Origin: Pontibacter fetidus
GTDB taxonomy: Bacteria > Bacteroidota > Bacteroidia > Cytophagales > Hymenobacteraceae
DNA length: 64,000 bases
NCBI RefSeq assembly: GCF_010119545.1
Contig: NZ_JAAEAA010000002.1
Span: forward strand, 220,006-284,005
Direction of reading: 5' to 3'
Every line of letters begins with the position of its first letter. Position 1 is the first letter of the stretch. Below, piece by piece: positions 24,991 through 33,143 of the stretch. The notes beneath the pieces are model-generated. The model was not told the DNA's origin, searched no databases, and worked only from the letters and a program-made list of their open reading frames with translations. Made by a program: the position numbers and the translations under genes.

Positions 24991-25806
24991 GTGTCTACTA
25001 CCGAATCAGCGTCTAACTACGACAGCCTGGAGCAAATGCCTGTACGCCAGCTGCTGGAAAGTATAAACAACGAAGATAAGACCGTACCGCTGGCTGTAGA
25101 AAAAGCAATTCCGCAACTGGAGCTGCTGGTTAATGCTACTATAGAACGATTGCAGCAGGGCGGCAGGCTGTTTTATATTGGCGCTGGCACGAGTGGTCGT
25201 TTGGGCGTGGTAGATGCATCGGAGTGTCCGCCTACCTATGGTGTGCCGCATGGCATGGTAATAGGCCTTATAGCCGGTGGCGATGCAGCGATACGCAAAG
25301 CCGTAGAGTTTGCCGAGGATGATGAACAACAAGCCTGGAAAGACCTGCAGGAATACGACATTACTAATAAAGATATAGTGGTAGGGATAGCTGCTTCCGG
25401 ACGTACACCTTACGTTATCGGGGGGCTTACTACCTGCCGCGAAAATGGTATAGCTACCGGCTGCATTGTTTGCAACGCCGGTAGCGCCGTTGCCGCCGCC
25501 TCCGATTACCCCGTGGAAGTTGTAACAGGACCTGAATTTGTAACCGGCAGCACCCGCATGAAAGCCGGCACCGCCCAGAAACTTGTCCTGAACATGCTTA
25601 CTACCTCTACTATGATCCGGTTAGGGCGTGTAAAAGGCAATAAAATGGTAGACATGCAACTATCTAACCTGAAACTGGTAGACCGTGGCACATGCATGCT
25701 GATGGATGAACTACAACTGGCAAAACCCGAAGCCGCCGCGTTACTGCAAAAATATGGCAGTGTACGGGCAGCTATAGATGCTTATAATAACGGCCTTCCT
25801 TCTTAA
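24991..25806 (+). CDS. murQ: N-acetylmuramic acid 6-phosphate etherase
   Basis: It removes the lactyl ether from MurNAc-6-phosphate to give GlcNAc-6-phosphate and lactate in cell-wall recycling. It has 271 residues and starts with GTG at 24991. The SIS-domain sugar-phosphate site is seen in FYIGAGTSGRLGVVDASECP and in VVGIAASGRTPYVIGGL. The segment PEFVTGSTRMKAGTAQKLVLN is the MurQ signature, with the catalytic Glu/Asp region in place. It is slightly shorter than E. coli MurQ (298), lacking the last helices. It is paired with the upstream kinase and is probably co-transcribed. Confidence 0.93.
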   Translation: MSTTESASNYDSLEQMPVRQLLESINNEDKTVPLAVEKAIPQLELLVNATIERLQQGGRLFYIGAGTSGRLGVVDASECPPTYGVPHGMVIGLIAGGDAAIRKAVEFAEDDEQQAWKDLQEYDITNKDIVVGIAASGRTPYVIGGLTTCRENGIATGCIVCNAGSAVAAASDYPVEVVTGPEFVTGSTRMKAGTAQKLVLNMLTTSTMIRLGRVKGNKMVDMQLSNLKLVDRGTCMLMDELQLAKPEAAALLQKYGSVRAAIDAYNNGLPS

Positions 25807-25826
25807 ACTATAGTTATACGTCTTAT

Positions 25827-26915
25827 TTATTCTGCTGCCAGGGCGGTGTCGGGTATAACCAACCCACGGAGCAGCACCTGGGCAGCATCCCGGCTTGGTG
25901 CAAGGTAATTGGCAACCGACCATTTATACCCAAACATAAAGCGGTTATCTGATAAACTATAGAGCACCTTTCTACGATAATCGGTAACAGGCTCTAACCC
26001 GATTTCAGCACGCAGTGCATTTACTTTTGCTTCTTCCTGTTCGGTGAGCTTCTCTACTAAATATTTATTCAGCGACTTAAGTTTCTTATCACCTTCACAG
26101 TCCTTTTTATTAGAGCAGGCTACTTTTACAAGCGCTTTCGTTTTATAGTTCCGGTTACCTTGCTGCGTCTCCATCAGGTAAGCAGCTGCCTGTGGCGAGA
26201 GCTTGCCCTGCTGCACCGCATCTTTTAAAATATCCGTAAAATCGAAACCTTTTTTAGCTTTTGTCTGCCGCTCTATCACTATACTGAAGCGTGGCAACTG
26301 TTCTATGGTATCACCAACGCCAATTAGCGTTTCGCCGGGGTAGCCATGTTTCTGAATGTTACGGAGCAGGATATCTACATTGTCGCTCTCAATTTTGCGA
26401 AGGGTATCGGCATATACGCGCAGGCCGCCTTTTGCAAACCTATAGTATTTATCGCGCGCGTATAGTTCGTCCAGGTCGGCTCTTACATCCAGGTTAGCAT
26501 GGCGTTTATACTTTTCGCGGCGCTTAGGGTAGCTTTTCAGAAATTTATCCCAGGCTTTGGTTTCGTGCAAGGGCTTAAATACATCTTGTTTCCTGATAAA
26601 CGGCAACTCTACTCCTTTCAGCACCAGTTCATCAAGGTATTTAAAGGTCTGCTCATAATCTTCGGATAGCATGGCGCACACGGCAGCATTGTAATAGTCG
26701 CGGGCAAAGGGCTCTTTAACGGCCTTAAAGGCATCCCTATACTTGGCCAGCGCAGCACTATAGTCTTTAGCTATAACCAGCAGTTCAGCTTCGTGTATAA
26801 CCGGGTGGTATATTTTAATATAATCCTTGTCGTTGGCATAAACCTGTTGTACCCAAAGCAGGGTTGCCAGGCATAACGTAACGCGCAGAAGTAAAAAGTT
26901 TTTGAATGGGAACAT
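25827..26915 (-). CDS. Secreted TPR-like protein of unknown function
   Basis: The protein has 362 residues. A signal peptide (LLLRVTLCLATLLWVQQVYA, cleaved near residue 27) exports it. Residues about 35-115 resemble two TPR helices (EAELLVIAKDYSAALAKYRD, then FARDYYNAAVCAMLSEDYEQ). The second half contains IQKHGYPGETLIGVGD and many charged helices, faintly like DUF6624-type proteins, but I would not assign it. It is convergent with murQ, 20 bp away, and stands alone on its strand. Confidence 0.6.
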   Translation of the reverse strand: MFPFKNFLLLRVTLCLATLLWVQQVYANDKDYIKIYHPVIHEAELLVIAKDYSAALAKYRDAFKAVKEPFARDYYNAAVCAMLSEDYEQTFKYLDELVLKGVELPFIRKQDVFKPLHETKAWDKFLKSYPKRREKYKRHANLDVRADLDELYARDKYYRFAKGGLRVYADTLRKIESDNVDILLRNIQKHGYPGETLIGVGDTIEQLPRFSIVIERQTKAKKGFDFTDILKDAVQQGKLSPQAAAYLMETQQGNRNYKTKALVKVACSNKKDCEGDKKLKSLNKYLVEKLTEQEEAKVNALRAEIGLEPVTDYRRKVLYSLSDNRFMFGYKWSVANYLAPSRDAAQVLLRGLVIPDTALAAE

Positions 26916-27116
26916 ACTACCTGTAAGTGTAAAGTGGCTGGCAGGCGCCGGCTCTATCGTTTTCTTTCTGATATCAATTTACAAATCTATCTTTACTATA
27001 CTCTGATGCAACAACTATAGTTTACGGCTATAGTATATCCAATACAGGTAGAGAAAACATAGGCAACAACTGCTGGCTTAGCCTGTGTTAAGTATTAACG
27101 ATCACGAACTATTTTT

Positions 27117-27686
27117 ATGCATACCATAGAGCCTTTTTATAACTGGCTGGAACTATACAGTGCCTCCGAAGACCCGCGCTCGCCCTTATATGGCGCCGAA
27201 AACAGCCTGTCGCAATACACCAACACCATTTACGGCTATTACATTCATCCGCAGTGGGACGACATCGAATCTGAAACGCTGTTCCTGAAAGTGCTGTTTA
27301 CGGATTACGAAGCAGGCTTTGCTATTATTGAGTTTATTGGCGAATGGAACGATGCCCTGCACAACGATATCATGAAGCTAAAGCGCAACATTATTGACCC
27401 GATGGTACATGAAGGCATCAAGCATTTTATCCTTATCGGGGAGAACGTTTTTAACTTTCATGGGTCGGATGATTCGTACTACGAGGAGTGGTTTGAAGAT
27501 GTGGAAGATGGCTGGATCGTGGCGATCGGTTTCCAGGATTTTGTGCTAAGCGAGATGAAGAACTATAACCTGGACTATTACCTGAACTATGGCGGCAACC
27601 TGGAACTGGTAAACTGGCGCACCCACACACCTAAGCAGCTCTTCAAAAGTATAAATACCCTGATACAGCGCCGGTTAAGTATGTAA
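27117..27686 (+). CDS. Conserved-looking cytosolic protein, unknown
   Basis: The protein has 189 residues and is acidic and unusually rich in aromatic residues (Trp, Tyr, Phe), for example FYNWLELYSASEDPRSPLYG and DDSYYEEWFEDVEDGWIVAI. No signal peptide, membrane helix or catalytic motif is seen. The pattern FAIIEFIGEWNDALHNDIMK with FILIGENVFNFHG suggests an alpha/beta domain. Codon use matches its neighbours and a strong terminator follows, so it should be a genuine single gene. Confidence 0.6.
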   Translation: MHTIEPFYNWLELYSASEDPRSPLYGAENSLSQYTNTIYGYYIHPQWDDIESETLFLKVLFTDYEAGFAIIEFIGEWNDALHNDIMKLKRNIIDPMVHEGIKHFILIGENVFNFHGSDDSYYEEWFEDVEDGWIVAIGFQDFVLSEMKNYNLDYYLNYGGNLELVNWRTHTPKQLFKSINTLIQRRLSM

Positions 27687-27725
27687 CTATAAAGGCGGGC
27701 CTGTTATAGGTCCGCCTTTATAGTT
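27685..27725. terminator. Bidirectional rho-independent terminator
   Basis: A 14-bp perfect stem (27685-27698 with 27712-27725) overlapping the stop codon of the upstream gene. The arms end in AACTATA/TATAGTT, so the dispersed motif has been absorbed into the terminator. It also faces the lipoprotein gene at 27741 on the other strand. Confidence 0.85.
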
Positions 27726-27740
27726 GGCATTGGTACAAAC

Positions 27741-27953
27741 TTACTGAACTGCAGTTGTATCCATGTTATCAGCTGCATCTTCCATTTGGTCAGCCTTCTC
27801 TTCGCCGGCTTCTTCTATCTGCTCACCTCTTTCTTCGGCAGATTCTTCTACCTGCTCAGCTTGCTCTTCTGTTTTGTTTTCGGTTGCAGAGTCGCATGAT
27901 GCAAATGCAAAAAGGCCAGCGGCCAGCATCATCATAAAAATTGGCTTCTTCAT
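27741..27953 (-). CDS. Small acidic lipoprotein
   Basis: The protein has 70 residues. The signal MKKPIFMMMLAAGLFAFASC ends in the lipobox FASC (Cys20). The remaining 50 residues are nearly all Glu, Asp, Ala and Lys, with heptad-like repeats (AEQVEESAEERGEQIEEAGE), so it should form an acidic helix or stay unfolded in the periplasm. It shares the AGLFAFASC signal end with the next lipoprotein at 28127, which suggests a paralogous pair. Function is unknown; envelope stress or spacer roles are possible. Confidence 0.72.
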   Translation of the reverse strand: MKKPIFMMMLAAGLFAFASCDSATENKTEEQAEQVEESAEERGEQIEEAGEEKADQMEDAADNMDTTAVQ

Positions 27954-28060
27954 TTTTTATTTGTTTTGGTTTATAAACACTGTAATGTCAGTTACCTGCT
28001 AACAAACAGCTAACATGAACACGAATACGGTTATAAAGCTATATAGTTCTGAAAAACAAA

Positions 28061-28086
28061 AAAGGCACCTGTAAACAGGTGCCTTT
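28061..28086. terminator. Rho-independent terminator of the second small lipoprotein
   Basis: A perfect 11-bp stem (AAAGGCACCTG 28061-28071 with CAGGTGCCTTT 28076-28086) with a 4-nt loop and flanking A/T runs, 41 bp past the lipoprotein stop at 28127. Confidence 0.9.
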
Positions 28087-28126
28087 TTCTTCCCTGGCCA
28101 TGCGCCAGGCAGTTCTTTGTTGCTAA

Positions 28127-28318
28127 TTACTGAGCAGAAGCAGCAGAATCAACTGGAGCTGAAGTAGTGTCAACTTCAACAGCAGTAGTGTCTTCAACTA
28201 CTGTTTCTTCTACTGTAGTTTCAGTAGTTTCAACTTCTGTAGCAGTTTCTTCTGCTTTGTTGCAAGATGCGAAAGCGAAAAGACCAGCAACGAATAATAA
28301 ACCGAATACTTTTTTCAT
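28127..28318 (-). CDS. Small Thr/Glu-rich lipoprotein
   Basis: The protein has 63 residues. The signal MKKVFGLLFVAGLFAFASCN carries the lipobox FASC (Cys19). The mature part is low-complexity Thr, Glu, Val and Ser (ATEVETTETTVEETVVEDTT) with no Lys or Arg after residue 25, so it is strongly acidic and probably disordered. It has its own promoter-like box and terminator, suggesting a short abundant transcript. It is a likely relative of the protein at 27741. Confidence 0.72.
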   Translation of the reverse strand: MKKVFGLLFVAGLFAFASCNKAEETATEVETTETTVEETVVEDTTAVEVDTTSAPVDSAASAQ

Positions 28319-28349
28319 GATGATTTGTTGTTTTTTTGAAAACGAGTTA

Positions 28350-28357
28350 CAAATATA
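28350..28357 (-). promoter_or_regulatory. Putative -7 box (TATATTTG) of the Thr/Glu-rich lipoprotein
   Basis: On the minus strand TATATTTG fits TAnnTTTG and lies about 32 nt before the ATG at 28318, in a very AT-rich leader. Confidence 0.5.
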
Positions 28358-28396
28358 ACACTATATTTTAATCCTATATATATCTTAAAAAATATT

Positions 28397-29710
28397 TTAC
28401 TTCTTTTTAAACAATACCTTAATTGGTACCCCTTTAAACCCGAAATGCTCGCGGATGCGGTTCTCTAAATAGCGGGTATAAGATTCTTTAAGATACTGCG
28501 GCAGGTTACAGAAAAAAGCAAATGTTGGGTTATGCGTCGGCAGCTGCGTAACATACTTTATTTTAATAAACTTACCTTTAATAGCTGGCGGCGGATAACG
28601 CTCTATGTCAGGCAACAAGGCATCGTTCAGTTTAGAAGTAGGTATTTTGCGTGTCTTGTTGTCGTATACTTCCATGGCTACCTCAATGGCTTTGTGTATA
28701 CGCTGCTTGGTAAGCACTGACGTAAAAATAACCGGCACATACTTTATAGGCGCAATCTTGCTTAGTATCTCCTCCTCAAACTCTTTTGTTGAGTTGGTAT
28801 CTTTCTCTACTAGGTCCCATTTGTTTACCAGTATTACTATGCCTTTGCGGTTCTTTTCGGCCAGGGCAATAATATTTACGTCCTGGGCTTCTATACCACG
28901 GGTGGCATCCAGCATCACAATACATACATCAGCATCTTCCAGTGCACGTACCGAGCGCATCACCGAGTAAAACTCAATGTCTTCGCTTACTTTGCTCTTG
29001 CGGCGCAGACCGGCCGTATCAACTATAATAAACTCTTTGCCAAAAGCATTGTAGTGCGAATGGATGGCATCGCGGGTGGTACCGGCAATGTCAGTAACTA
29101 TATTTCGCTCTACACCCAGTAGCAGGTTTACAAACGATGACTTACCAACGTTTGGTCGGCCAAGCACAGCAATTTTAGGAATACCAGCAGTCGGATCCTC
29201 AATACCTTCGTCTTTAAAGTGCTTTACAACTTCATCCAGCAGGTCACCGGTGCCTGATCCGCTTTGCGATGAGATCGGGTAAATTTCTTCGGCAATACCT
29301 AAGGCATAAAACTCACCTACCTGGTGTGCGCGCGCGTTGGTATCGGCTTTGTTGGCAACTAAGTATATTGGTTTATCAGAGCGGCGCAGTACGTTGGCAA
29401 ATTCTTCATCCAGGCCAGTTAAGCCGGCATCCACATCTACCATAAACAAGATCACGTCGGCTTCTTTAATGGCCAGTTCTACCTGCTTGTTAATTTCACC
29501 TTCAAAAATATCATCGGAGCCGTGCACATAGCCACCGGTGTCGATAACTGTAAAAAACTTACCGCACCACTCACCGTGGCCGTAGCTTCTGTCGCGGGTT
29601 ACGCCGCTTTCGTTGTCCATAATAGCCTGTCTACGTCCGACAAGCCTGTTAAATAAAGTAGACTTACCCACATTTGGGCGGCCTACAATAGCAATAATGT
29701 TTGTTGACAT
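28397..29710 (-). CDS. der: Ribosome-assembly GTPase Der (EngA)
   Basis: A double-Era-like GTPase needed for 50S subunit assembly. It has 437 residues, the usual length. G domain 1 shows GRPNVGKSTLFNRL, DTGG and NKAD. G domain 2 shows GRPNVGKSSFVNLLLG, DTAGLRRKSK and NKWD. A C-terminal KH-like domain (about 350-437) ends HFGFKGVPIKVLFKKK. It lies directly downstream of era on the same strand with a 69-bp gap, a common pairing of two ribosome-assembly GTPases. Confidence 0.96.
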   Translation of the reverse strand: MSTNIIAIVGRPNVGKSTLFNRLVGRRQAIMDNESGVTRDRSYGHGEWCGKFFTVIDTGGYVHGSDDIFEGEINKQVELAIKEADVILFMVDVDAGLTGLDEEFANVLRRSDKPIYLVANKADTNARAHQVGEFYALGIAEEIYPISSQSGSGTGDLLDEVVKHFKDEGIEDPTAGIPKIAVLGRPNVGKSSFVNLLLGVERNIVTDIAGTTRDAIHSHYNAFGKEFIIVDTAGLRRKSKVSEDIEFYSVMRSVRALEDADVCIVMLDATRGIEAQDVNIIALAEKNRKGIVILVNKWDLVEKDTNSTKEFEEEILSKIAPIKYVPVIFTSVLTKQRIHKAIEVAMEVYDNKTRKIPTSKLNDALLPDIERYPPPAIKGKFIKIKYVTQLPTHNPTFAFFCNLPQYLKESYTRYLENRIREHFGFKGVPIKVLFKKK

Positions 29711-29779
29711 TATTAAAGTATAAAATAGTTAAAGTGCCCCCGGAGCACCTTGCCCCGAAGCTTTAATACATGCGCCTAC

Positions 29780-30667
29780 TTACTCGCTATAGCCAAATCG
29801 CCTTAACAGCTTTTGGTCTGTTCGCCAGTTTTCGTTCACGCGCACATACAAATCAAGAAATATCTTTTTCTGGAAGAACTGCTCCATATCAATACGGGCC
29901 TGCATGCCCACTTTTTTCAGTGCTTCGCCCTTGTTGCCGATCACAATACCTTTCTGGCTCTTGCGCTCCACACTAATCTCGGCCCTGATGCGGATGATCT
30001 CTTCCTCTTCTTTAAACTCCTCTACCACCACTTCGCAGCTATAGGGAATCTCTTTTTTATAGTTCAGGAAAATCTTCTCACGGATGATCTCCGACACAAA
30101 GAAACGTTCCGGCTTGTCAGTCAGTTCATCTTTGGGGTAAAAGGCAGGATGTTCTGGCAAATAATGCAACAATCGTTGGAATAACTGGTCCAGGCCGAAG
30201 TTGTGCAACGCCGAGATCGGGTGAATTTCCGTCGGGCTCATCTTCTCCTGCCAGTAGGCTACTTTTTGCTGTACTTCCTCTTCCGTTGCCTGGTCAATTT
30301 TATTTATCAAAAGCAGAATTGGTACTTTGGCATACTGTAACCGTTTGATCACATCATCCTCGTCGTGCTGCTCATAAATGTCTGTCACAAACAGGATAAC
30401 ATCGGCATCTTCCAGCGAGGTACGCACAAAACTCATCATAGACTCGTGCAGAGCGTACTGCGGCTTTATTATACCCGGCGTATCCGAATACACGATCTGG
30501 AAGTCGTCGCCATTCAAAATACCCATAATACGGTGCCGTGTAGTCTGTGCTTTTGATGTGATAATGGAAAGCTTTTCGCCAACCAGCGCATTCATCAGCG
30601 TAGATTTACCCACGTTAGGTTTGCCAACTATACTTACAAAACCAGCCTTATGCGGAGTTTCTGCCAT
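29780..30667 (-). CDS. era: GTPase Era
   Basis: It binds the 3' end of 16S rRNA and checks 30S maturation. It has 295 residues. The G domain has GKPNVGKSTLMNALVG (P-loop), SKAQTTRHRI (switch I), DTPGI and LLINKID. The C-terminal KH domain contains VIGNKGEALKKVGMQARID, the RNA-binding GxxG-type loop. The start ATG at 30667 follows a good promoter box at 30687-30694. Der is next on the same strand. Confidence 0.96.
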   Translation of the reverse strand: MAETPHKAGFVSIVGKPNVGKSTLMNALVGEKLSIITSKAQTTRHRIMGILNGDDFQIVYSDTPGIIKPQYALHESMMSFVRTSLEDADVILFVTDIYEQHDEDDVIKRLQYAKVPILLLINKIDQATEEEVQQKVAYWQEKMSPTEIHPISALHNFGLDQLFQRLLHYLPEHPAFYPKDELTDKPERFFVSEIIREKIFLNYKKEIPYSCEVVVEEFKEEEEIIRIRAEISVERKSQKGIVIGNKGEALKKVGMQARIDMEQFFQKKIFLDLYVRVNENWRTDQKLLRRFGYSE

Positions 30668-30686
30668 ACTCTAAAATTTAAGGATG

Positions 30687-30694
30687 CAAAATTA
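30687..30694 (-). promoter_or_regulatory. Putative -7 box (TAATTTTG) of era
   Basis: On the minus strand the sequence reads TAATTTTGCATCC, close to the Bacteroidota TAnnTTTG context, and gives a short leader to the era ATG. Confidence 0.55.
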
Positions 30695-30789
30695 CTTCTT
30701 TTTTACGAGACCGCCTTCCATTAGCTGAATAATTGATTCACAGGTTTATAGGTTTGTGATGGATTTATTCTTTTATAGCTACCCAATTG

Positions 30790-30816
30790 TCATTTCGAGC
30801 GTCAGTCGAGAAATCT
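30790..30816. repeat. CATTTCGAGCG...GTCGAGAAATCT-type repeat
   Basis: The sequence reads GTCATTTCGAGCG, then TCAGTCGAGAAATCT, an imperfect inverted repeat built on ATTTCGA/TCGAGAAAT. Units of this type are frequent in intergenic DNA of Bacteroidota. I recall the pattern but could not check it. Confidence 0.5.
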
Positions 30817-30930
30817 TATACGTCCTATAGTTGAAGCTTATACTTACTTGCTACTAGGCTATCCTTCTATAGTTCCTCTAATCCTGGGAGCTCTACTTGC
30901 CTATAGTTTCAATTATACTTTGGTGCCCTC

Positions 30931-31030
30931 ACGGCCGGGAGGCCCCGTCTTCGGGCATCGCGCTGCTGCTTTCTTGCTATCCTCGCTGCGCTCGGATTGG
31001 CTGCGCCACCGCAACAAATCAAAGGCGCTC
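30931..31030. repeat. GC-rich block, possible fragment of a dispersed element
   Basis: A block of about 100 bp (beginning near GCCCTCACGGCCGGGAGGCC and ending near CAAAGGCGCTCAACCC) is clearly GC-richer than the flanking DNA and contains short inverted pieces. It does not encode a protein. Its composition suggests a foreign or mobile repeat fragment. Confidence 0.45.
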
Positions 31031-31120
31031 AACCCAAAGACTGATACGTTTCGATAGCTATGCTATAGTTTTTTGAGTAGCTATTGTTCTATAGCTTTTA
31101 TCGTGGTTATAGTTCCGTAG

Positions 31121-31140
31121 GGACAGGTCGCGACCTGTCC
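31121..31140. repeat. 20-bp perfect palindrome
   Basis: GGACAGGTCGCGACCTGTCC is fully self-complementary. With no loop it is more likely a dispersed palindromic repeat or a protein-binding site than a terminator. Confidence 0.7.
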
Positions 31141-31195
31141 GATCTTGGTCTTAAACTATAGAACTATACTTGCAACTATAGCTATGGTAGAAAGC

Positions 31196-31240
31196 TCCCC
31201 GCCTTAGATAAGCAGGGGTTGGGGGTGGTTGGACCACGGA
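31196..31240. repeat. CCCCGCCTTAGATAAGCAGGGG-type hairpin repeat
   Basis: The arms CCCC-GC-CTTA and TAAG-CA-GGGG pair around a short loop, followed by a G-rich tail (TTGGGGGTGG). This is the same class as the unit at 31278-31315, which also has a hairpin followed by TTGGGGTGAG. Confidence 0.55.
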
Positions 31241-31277
31241 AACGATAAAACTATAACTACAACTATAGCTAGAAACT

Positions 31278-31315
31278 CCCTCTCCTGTTTTTAGGAGAGG
31301 GTTGGGGTGAGGTAA
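31278..31315. repeat. CCCTCTCCT...AGGAGAGGG hairpin repeat
   Basis: A perfect 9-bp stem (31278-31286 with 31293-31301) followed by a G-rich tail. Translated on the minus strand it gives the LPHPNPLLKTGEG peptide seen in many false ORFs, a mark of this widespread repeat. Confidence 0.6.
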
Positions 31316-31380
31316 AACAGCAACTATAAAACTATACCTGAAACTACAGCAGTAATCGTAAACATGACTACAGTCTAAGC

Positions 31381-31428
31381 TATAAAACAGAAAAGCCTGC
31401 TCCAATGGGCAGGCTTTTCTGTTTTATA
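31381..31428. terminator. Strong rho-independent terminator of the TPR gene
   Basis: A perfect 20-bp stem (31381-31400 with 31409-31428) with an 8-nt loop, 10 bp past the stop of the TPR gene on the minus strand. Confidence 0.92.
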
Positions 31429-31437
31429 GATACCAGC

Positions 31438-33081
31438 TTATTTCTTTTTAGCTGATTTGTTTATCTGGTTCAGAGCTGTTTTAGCTTGCTCGTTAGCAGG
31501 ATCTAGTTTCAGAACTTCGTTGTAGTGTTTCACTGCAAGTTCTCTGTTTGGCTTAATATCGTAGTAATAGTAGCCTAAATAAAGGTTTGCATCTATCAGG
31601 TCTTTCTTATACTTGGCCGGCTCAGCGCTCGCCAGTTTAATAAACTCCTCAAAGTGTGGCTTAGCTAAACCAGCCTTGCTGTTCGGGTCTAAATAGTAGT
31701 TAGCTCTACCTCTCCACAAGTGGCCATAGGCGTATGTAGGGTTGGTTTTAGTAACGTTAGCGTAAGACTCATCAGCTTTCTTATAGTACTCATTCGCCTT
31801 CTGCATATCACCTGCATTCTGTGCTGCAGCACCTGCATCAATGTAAATATTACCGATGTAGTAGAAGTCAGCATTAGAAGGCTCTGTTTTCTCGCGCTTC
31901 TTATCATACACAGCCACGGCTTTCTCGTAATTACCTGACTTGGCATAAGCTGCTGCAAGTTCCTGGTACAGTTCTACTTTATCCGGAGACATTTCGATTG
32001 CTTTCTGCAGGTTTTCAGTAGCCTTCGCGTGCTGGTTGTTTTTGCTCAGGATGCGGCCATAATACTCGTAGTCTTCAGCAATAAGCTTGCTCTTATCTAC
32101 TTTAGCCAGGTAGCCTTCCATTGCAGCAAGCGCTTTGTCAGGCTGACCAAGCTCCAGGTAAGAGTAAGCCTGCAGACGGTTCATTACAGTGTTGTTAGGA
32201 TCCGTCTTAAGCACTTCCTGTACTTCCTTCAGCGTTTCGTCATAGTTCTTAGTCAGGAACAGGAATGACGCATACTTTGCTCTTGTTTCAGGAGTCTTCT
32301 CAGCCATATCTACATACTTTTTGAAAGTAGATAGTGCTTTGTCGTACTGACCTGCAAAGTAGTAAAGTTCACCAAGGTCGCGGTAAGCCGGTGCGAAATT
32401 AGGATTGATCTCGATCGCTTTCTGGAAAGCCTGCTCAGCTTCTGTATAGTTTCTTGATCTTGTATACAGCTGACCTCTTCTCAGGTAAGCGTTCGGGTTC
32501 TTCTCATCAATGCGGATAGCGTTGTCATAGGCAGTCATCGCTTCGCCACCTTTTTTCAGCTCCAGTTGCGCATCACCTAACAGCATATAAGCGGCAGTGT
32601 TGTTTTTGTCGCGCTGTACGGCTGTTTGTAGGTAACCTACGGCTTTGTTCAGGTCAGCTTCTGTTTTGTTATCTGCCGTAACATAAGCTTCTGCAACAGC
32701 AACCAGTACATTTGCATCTTTAGACTTGCTATACTTCAGGGCCTGTGCAAAATGCTTTTCAGCTTCTGCTTTGTTACCTTTCGCCATTTCAAGTTTACCT
32801 AAACCGGCGTGGTTTATAGCAGACTTTTCGTTTTTAGAAACACCTTGTTTAAAATAGTAAGCAGCTGAATCCGGCTTATCAGTTTTCAGGTAAATATCAC
32901 CTAGTGCGTAATAAGCATTATCTGCTTTCTTTTGGTTAAGCTGTTTTTTATAGATAGACTTTGCATCCTCATAACGCTCCTGTTCTACAGCTTGTTTACC
33001 TGCATCGCCAGACTGTGCAAATGCTGCTGCAGTCGGGAAGGCAGTGGCCATCAGAAGGATGTACTTCCAGTTGTTCGTCAT
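31438..33081 (-). CDS. Large secreted tetratricopeptide-repeat protein
   Basis: The protein has 547 residues. A signal peptide (KYILLMATAFPTAAAFAQSG, cleaved after AFAQ near residue 22) exports it to the periplasm or outer membrane. The rest is an almost continuous TPR solenoid of ten or more units, for example AYMLLGDAQLELKKGGEAMT, PNAYLRRGQLYTRSRNYTEA and FAPAYRDLGELYYFAGQYDK, so it is a scaffold for protein contacts. It is the last gene after the PstS-like gene (61-bp gap), linking it to the Ton cluster. The partner is unknown. Confidence 0.82.
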   Translation of the reverse strand: MTNNWKYILLMATAFPTAAAFAQSGDAGKQAVEQERYEDAKSIYKKQLNQKKADNAYYALGDIYLKTDKPDSAAYYFKQGVSKNEKSAINHAGLGKLEMAKGNKAEAEKHFAQALKYSKSKDANVLVAVAEAYVTADNKTEADLNKAVGYLQTAVQRDKNNTAAYMLLGDAQLELKKGGEAMTAYDNAIRIDEKNPNAYLRRGQLYTRSRNYTEAEQAFQKAIEINPNFAPAYRDLGELYYFAGQYDKALSTFKKYVDMAEKTPETRAKYASFLFLTKNYDETLKEVQEVLKTDPNNTVMNRLQAYSYLELGQPDKALAAMEGYLAKVDKSKLIAEDYEYYGRILSKNNQHAKATENLQKAIEMSPDKVELYQELAAAYAKSGNYEKAVAVYDKKREKTEPSNADFYYIGNIYIDAGAAAQNAGDMQKANEYYKKADESYANVTKTNPTYAYGHLWRGRANYYLDPNSKAGLAKPHFEEFIKLASAEPAKYKKDLIDANLYLGYYYYDIKPNRELAVKHYNEVLKLDPANEQAKTALNQINKSAKKK

Positions 33082-33143
33082 TTTACTTCGCTTGTTAAGG
33101 TTATATTAATTGTACTAAAATTGAGTTAAGGTCTTATAGTTTC

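Larger units (their letters stand above)
30695..31380. other. Gene-free mosaic of short repeats
   Basis: About 690 bp without a credible gene. It holds eight CTATAG copies, many related AACTATA/TATAGTT half sites, and at least five distinct inverted or dispersed repeat units, listed separately. The short ORFs here translate repeats and have no protein character. The region lies between the era promoter and the terminator of the TPR gene, and looks like a site where intergenic repeats have accumulated. Confidence 0.7.

Noticed and set aside
30848..31057. 69-residue plus-strand ORF in the era-TPR gap
   Set aside because: It runs through repeat units and a GC-rich fragment and has no start signal or family resemblance.
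31151..31405. 84-residue minus-strand ORF
   Set aside because: It translates dispersed repeats (LPHPNPLLKTGEG, SYSFIV runs made by AACTATA motifs), has no protein-like core and overlaps the repeat mosaic.
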